Both the position numbers and the translations under genes were made by a program. This document shows, piece by piece, positions 30,460 through 35,726 of a stretch of DNA of 35,726 bases (position 1 is the stretch's first letter; every line of letters begins with the position of its first letter). The stretch is from Kluyvera ascorbata (GTDB taxonomy: Bacteria > Pseudomonadota > Gammaproteobacteria > Enterobacterales > Enterobacteriaceae). Below the pieces are notes generated by a model. That model made no database searches. It saw only the letters and a list, made by a program, of their open reading frames with translations, and was not told where the DNA came from. The stretch covers positions 103,778-139,503 of the forward strand of contig CP070603.1 of the NCBI GenBank assembly GCA_016939855.1, written 5' to 3'.

Positions 30460-30631
30460 TTTATGTAGGCCTGATACAGGTCTACAAGGGTGAGGAGATA
30501 ACATAATCTCCCACCCAAAAGCAGTACCTATAAAAATAACCCCACTCTCTACAAGGCTCGGGGCGCCCGGAATACGGGCAACAGGTTGACCGACAACGCA
30601 TGGCATAACGCCAAAATCGGAATAGAAAACT
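30460..30631 (+). promoter_or_regulatory. glmU-glmS leader with two strong hairpins
   Basis: 172 nt. Hairpin 1 is a 10-bp stem (30464-30473 with 30477-30486, one G-U pair) with loop ATA, starting right after the glmU stop. Hairpin 2 (30488-30516) is an 11-bp stem with one bulged A and loop AACATA. A short GCCCG-GAATA-CGGGC hairpin lies at 30565-30579. The glmS Shine-Dalgarno is weak (CGGAAT). In E. coli this leader is cut by RNase E and activated by the sRNA GlmZ. The structure here fits such control, but the pairing site was not identified. Confidence 0.55.
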
Positions 30632-32461
30632 ATGTGTGGAATTGTTGGCGCAGTCGCGCAACGTGATGTAGCTGAAATCCTTCTCGAAGGTCTCCGTCGC
30701 CTGGAATACCGTGGTTATGACTCTGCGGGTCTGGCCGTGGTAGACGCAGAAGGTCATATGACCCGCCTACGTCGTTTGGGGAAAGTCCAGATGCTGTCCA
30801 AAGCCGCGGAAGAACACCCGCTGGTGGGCGGCACGGGTATTGCTCACACCCGCTGGGCAACCCACGGCGAACCGTCGGAAGGCAACGCGCATCCGCATGT
30901 TTCTGACCACATTGCGGTGGTGCATAACGGCATCATCGAAAACCACGAACCGCTGCGCGAAATGCTGCAGGCGCGTGGCTATGTTTTTGTTTCAGCGACC
31001 GACACCGAAGTGATCGCTCACTTAGTGCACTGGGAGATGGAACAGGGCGGTACGCTGCGTGAAGCGGTGCTGCGCGCTATCCCGCAACTTCGCGGTGCCT
31101 ACGGCACGGTGATTATGGACTCCCGCGACCCAAGCACGCTGCTGGCCGCGCGTTCCGGTAGCCCGCTGGTTATCGGCCTCGGCATGGGCGAGAACTTTAT
31201 CGCTTCTGATCAACTGGCGCTGCTGCCGGTCACCCGTCGCTTTATCTTCCTCGAAGAGGGCGATATCGCCGAAGTAACGCGCCGTTCGGTCGCGGTCTTT
31301 GATAAGTCCGGTGCCAGCGTGAATCGTCAGGAGATCGAATCTAATCTGCAATACGATGCGGGCGATAAAGGTATTTATCGTCACTATATGCAGAAAGAGA
31401 TCTACGAACAGCCGAACGCCATCAAAAACACCTTAACCGGGCGTATCAGCCACGGCGAAGTGGACCTCAGCGAGCTGGGCCCACAGGCCGACGCGCTGCT
31501 ATCTCGTGTTGAGCATATCCAGATTATCGCCTGCGGCACCTCCTATAACTCCGGGATGGTCGCGCGCTACTGGTTTGAATCACTGGCTGGCATGCCGTGC
31601 GACGTCGAAATTGCCTCGGAGTTCCGCTATCGCAAATCGGCCGTGCGTCCGAACAGCCTGGTCATCACCCTGTCGCAGTCTGGCGAAACCGCCGACACGT
31701 TGGCTGGCCTGCGCCTCACCAAAGAGCTGGGTTATCTGGGCTCGCTGGCGATTTGTAACGTCGCCGGTTCGTCGCTGGTGCGTGAGTCCGATCTGGCGAT
31801 TATGACCAACGCCGGGGCGGAAATTGGCGTGGCGTCCACCAAAGCGTTTACCACTCAGTTGACGGTTCTGCTGATGTTGGTGGCGAAGATGGCGCGCCTG
31901 AAAGGAGCTGATGCGTCCGTAGAGCATGAGATTGTTCATGCGCTGCAGGCACTGCCAAGCCGCATTGAGCAGATGCTGTCGCAGGACAAACGCATTGAAG
32001 CGCTGGCAGAAGATTTCTCTGACAAGCATCACGCGCTGTTCCTTGGCCGTGGCGATCAGTACCCGATCGCGCTGGAAGGTGCGCTGAAGCTCAAAGAGAT
32101 CTCCTACATTCATGCGGAAGCGTATGCCGCAGGCGAGCTGAAGCACGGCCCGCTGGCGCTTATCGACGCAGATATGCCGGTTATCGTGGTCGCGCCGAAT
32201 AACGAACTGCTGGAAAAACTGAAATCCAACATTGAAGAGGTACGCGCGCGCGGCGGTGAGCTGTATGTGTTTGCCGATCGTGATGCGGCGTTCAGTAACA
32301 GCGACAACATGCACATCATCGAGATGCCGCATGTGGAAGAGGTGATTGCACCTATCTTCTACACCGTGCCGCTGCAGTTGCTGGCTTACCATGTGGCGCT
32401 GATCAAAGGCACCGATGTGGATCAGCCGCGTAACCTCGCTAAGTCGGTTACCGTCGAATAA
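30632..32461 (+). CDS. glmS: GlmS, glutamine-fructose-6-phosphate aminotransferase
   Basis: The first committed step of amino-sugar synthesis: fructose 6-phosphate + glutamine to glucosamine 6-phosphate + glutamate. The N-terminal Ntn glutaminase starts with the catalytic Cys ([12 protein letters not shown]) and has HTRWATHG and [10 protein letters not shown]. Two SIS sugar-isomerase domains follow ([62 protein letters not shown]). It ends in the conserved [13 protein letters not shown] tail. It has 609 residues counting the initiator Met. The following strong terminator ends the glmUS operon. Confidence 0.98.
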   Translation: MCGIVGAVAQRDVAEILLEGLRRLEYRGYDSAGLAVVDAEGHMTRLRRLGKVQMLSKAAEEHPLVGGTGIAHTRWATHGEPSEGNAHPHVSDHIAVVHNGIIENHEPLREMLQARGYVFVSATDTEVIAHLVHWEMEQGGTLREAVLRAIPQLRGAYGTVIMDSRDPSTLLAARSGSPLVIGLGMGENFIASDQLALLPVTRRFIFLEEGDIAEVTRRSVAVFDKSGASVNRQEIESNLQYDAGDKGIYRHYMQKEIYEQPNAIKNTLTGRISHGEVDLSELGPQADALLSRVEHIQIIACGTSYNSGMVARYWFESLAGMPCDVEIASEFRYRKSAVRPNSLVITLSQSGETADTLAGLRLTKELGYLGSLAICNVAGSSLVRESDLAIMTNAGAEIGVASTKAFTTQLTVLLMLVAKMARLKGADASVEHEIVHALQALPSRIEQMLSQDKRIEALAEDFSDKHHALFLGRGDQYPIALEGALKLKEISYIHAEAYAAGELKHGPLALIDADMPVIVVAPNNELLEKLKSNIEEVRARGGELYVFADRDAAFSNSDNMHIIEMPHVEEVIAPIFYTVPLQLLAYHVALIKGTDVDQPRNLAKSVTVE

Positions 32462-32479
32462 GTACGTTTAGTCAAAACG

Positions 32480-32515
32480 ATCCGGCTCTGCTTCAGGCAC
32501 AGCCGGATTTTTTTT
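32480..32515 (+). terminator. glmUS intrinsic terminator
   Basis: ATCCGGCT (32480-32487) pairs with AGCCGGAT (32501-32508). The stem extends past a C-C mismatch by TGC/GCA and is followed by eight T residues (32508-32515). Confidence 0.93.
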
Positions 32516-32550
32516 ATCTTCATAAACTGTCATAAAGCATGACTTTTGGG

Positions 32551-32590
32551 TTGTCATAAAAAGAAAATTTCACTGTAATTTCATTGTAAA
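32551..32590 (+). promoter_or_regulatory. Upstream PhoB-box array (degenerate)
   Basis: Seven-base units at an exact 11-bp pitch: TTGTCAT (32551), AGAAAAT (32562), CTGTAAT (32573) and TTGTAAA (32584). Three of the four resemble CTGTCAT. The array lies 101 bp upstream of the promoter-proximal array. A further CTGTCAT at 32527 is out of phase. Confidence 0.5.
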
Positions 32591-32651
32591 TTATTTTTAT
32601 AACTTGCTGATTTATAGTGGTTTAATAATATTGTTTTTCGCATGGTTTTCG

Positions 32652-32707
32652 TTGTCATTAAACTGTAATAAACCTTACATATAACTGTCACCTGTTTGTC
32701 CTATTTT
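32652..32707 (+). promoter_or_regulatory. pstS promoter with two tandem Pho boxes
   Basis: Four PhoB half-sites at an exact 11-bp pitch: TTGTCAT (32652), CTGTAAT (32663), CTTACAT (32674) and CTGTCAC (32685). They make two 18-bp Pho boxes in place of a -35. The -10 TATTTT (32702-32707) starts 10 bp after the last repeat, the standard PhoB spacing. PhoB-P induces the operon under phosphate starvation. Confidence 0.92.
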
Positions 32708-32718
32708 GCTCCTCGTAG

Positions 32719-33798
<1,080 letters not shown>

Positions 33799-33806
33799 TT
33801 ACGGTA

Positions 33807-33826
33807 GCCCGGCGGAAACGCCGGGC
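33807..33826 (+). repeat. pstS-pstC intercistronic hairpin
   Basis: A perfect 8-bp stem (33807-33814 with 33819-33826, GCCCGGCG and its complement) closed by a GAAA tetraloop, REP-like with GTAGCCCGG at its left border. No U-run follows. It probably protects the pstS message, giving more binding protein than permease. Confidence 0.82.
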
Positions 33827-33868
33827 AACGTGTAAATGTCGTGGCGGATTTTAAACTGGAAAGAGTGA

Positions 33869-35721
<1,853 letters not shown>

Positions 35722-35726
35722 TTTTT

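Noticed and set aside
29311..30606. 431-codon ORF on the minus strand opposite glmU
   Set aside because: It is a shadow of glmU: the reverse frame stays open because of GC-rich codon bias, and its product resembles no protein family.
33807..33826. pstS-pstC hairpin as a transcription terminator
   Set aside because: A strong stem but no U-run after it, and pstC has no promoter of its own. Interpreted as an mRNA stabiliser.

Overview
The window is a stretch of enterobacterial chromosome around the replication origin. Every gene except a small insert between atpC and glmU has the order, orientation, length and motifs of the E. coli / Salmonella / Klebsiella / Enterobacter oriC neighbourhood. 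The proteins are close to their E. coli counterparts but clearly not E. coli, which fits a Klebsiella-, Enterobacter- or Kosakonia-like member of the Enterobacteriaceae. The species cannot be fixed from this sequence alone.

Layout, left to right. (1) 1-110: the P1 promoter, UP element and first leader bases of a ribosomal RNA operon that reads leftward out of the window. (2) yieP-hsrA (+), a GntR regulator and a DHA2 drug-type exporter. (3) The ribose operon rbsDACBKR on the minus strand, with two LacI-type operators and a CRP-like site upstream. (4) kup (-), K+ uptake, with its terminator. (5) ravA-viaA (+), a MoxR AAA+ ATPase and its VWA partner. (6) asnA (-) and asnC (+), asparagine synthetase and its regulator. 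(7) mioC, oriC, mnmG, rsmG. oriC is intact: five recognisable DnaA boxes, three 13-mers in the unwinding element, an IHF site and 13 GATC sites. (8) A 614-bp AT-rich gap, then the F1Fo ATP synthase operon atpIBEFHAGDC with its terminator. (9) An accessory island at 26100-29000: a 23-residue small ORF with a strong ribosome binding site, preceded by two near-perfect TGTGA-N6-TCACA palindromes and followed by a structured, terminator-ended tail, then a REP cluster and a minus-strand periplasmic family-9 pectate lyase (pelX-like) with a KdgR-type operator. (10) glmU-glmS (+), UDP-GlcNAc synthesis. (11) pstS-pstC-pstA (+), phosphate uptake, with two PhoB-box arrays; the operon runs off the right edge toward pstB.

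How the genes work together: most of the window is housekeeping (replication start, tRNA and rRNA modification, ATP synthesis, amino-sugar precursors, phosphate, potassium and ribose import). The part that departs from the standard layout is the atpC-glmU interval. It carries a pectin-catabolic enzyme under apparent KdgR/CRP control and a tiny membrane-type peptide gene with possible CRP/FNR control. The small ORF has exactly the 72-nt length recalled for the Ecr small transmembrane protein of the Enterobacter cloacae complex, but that homology could not be checked here.
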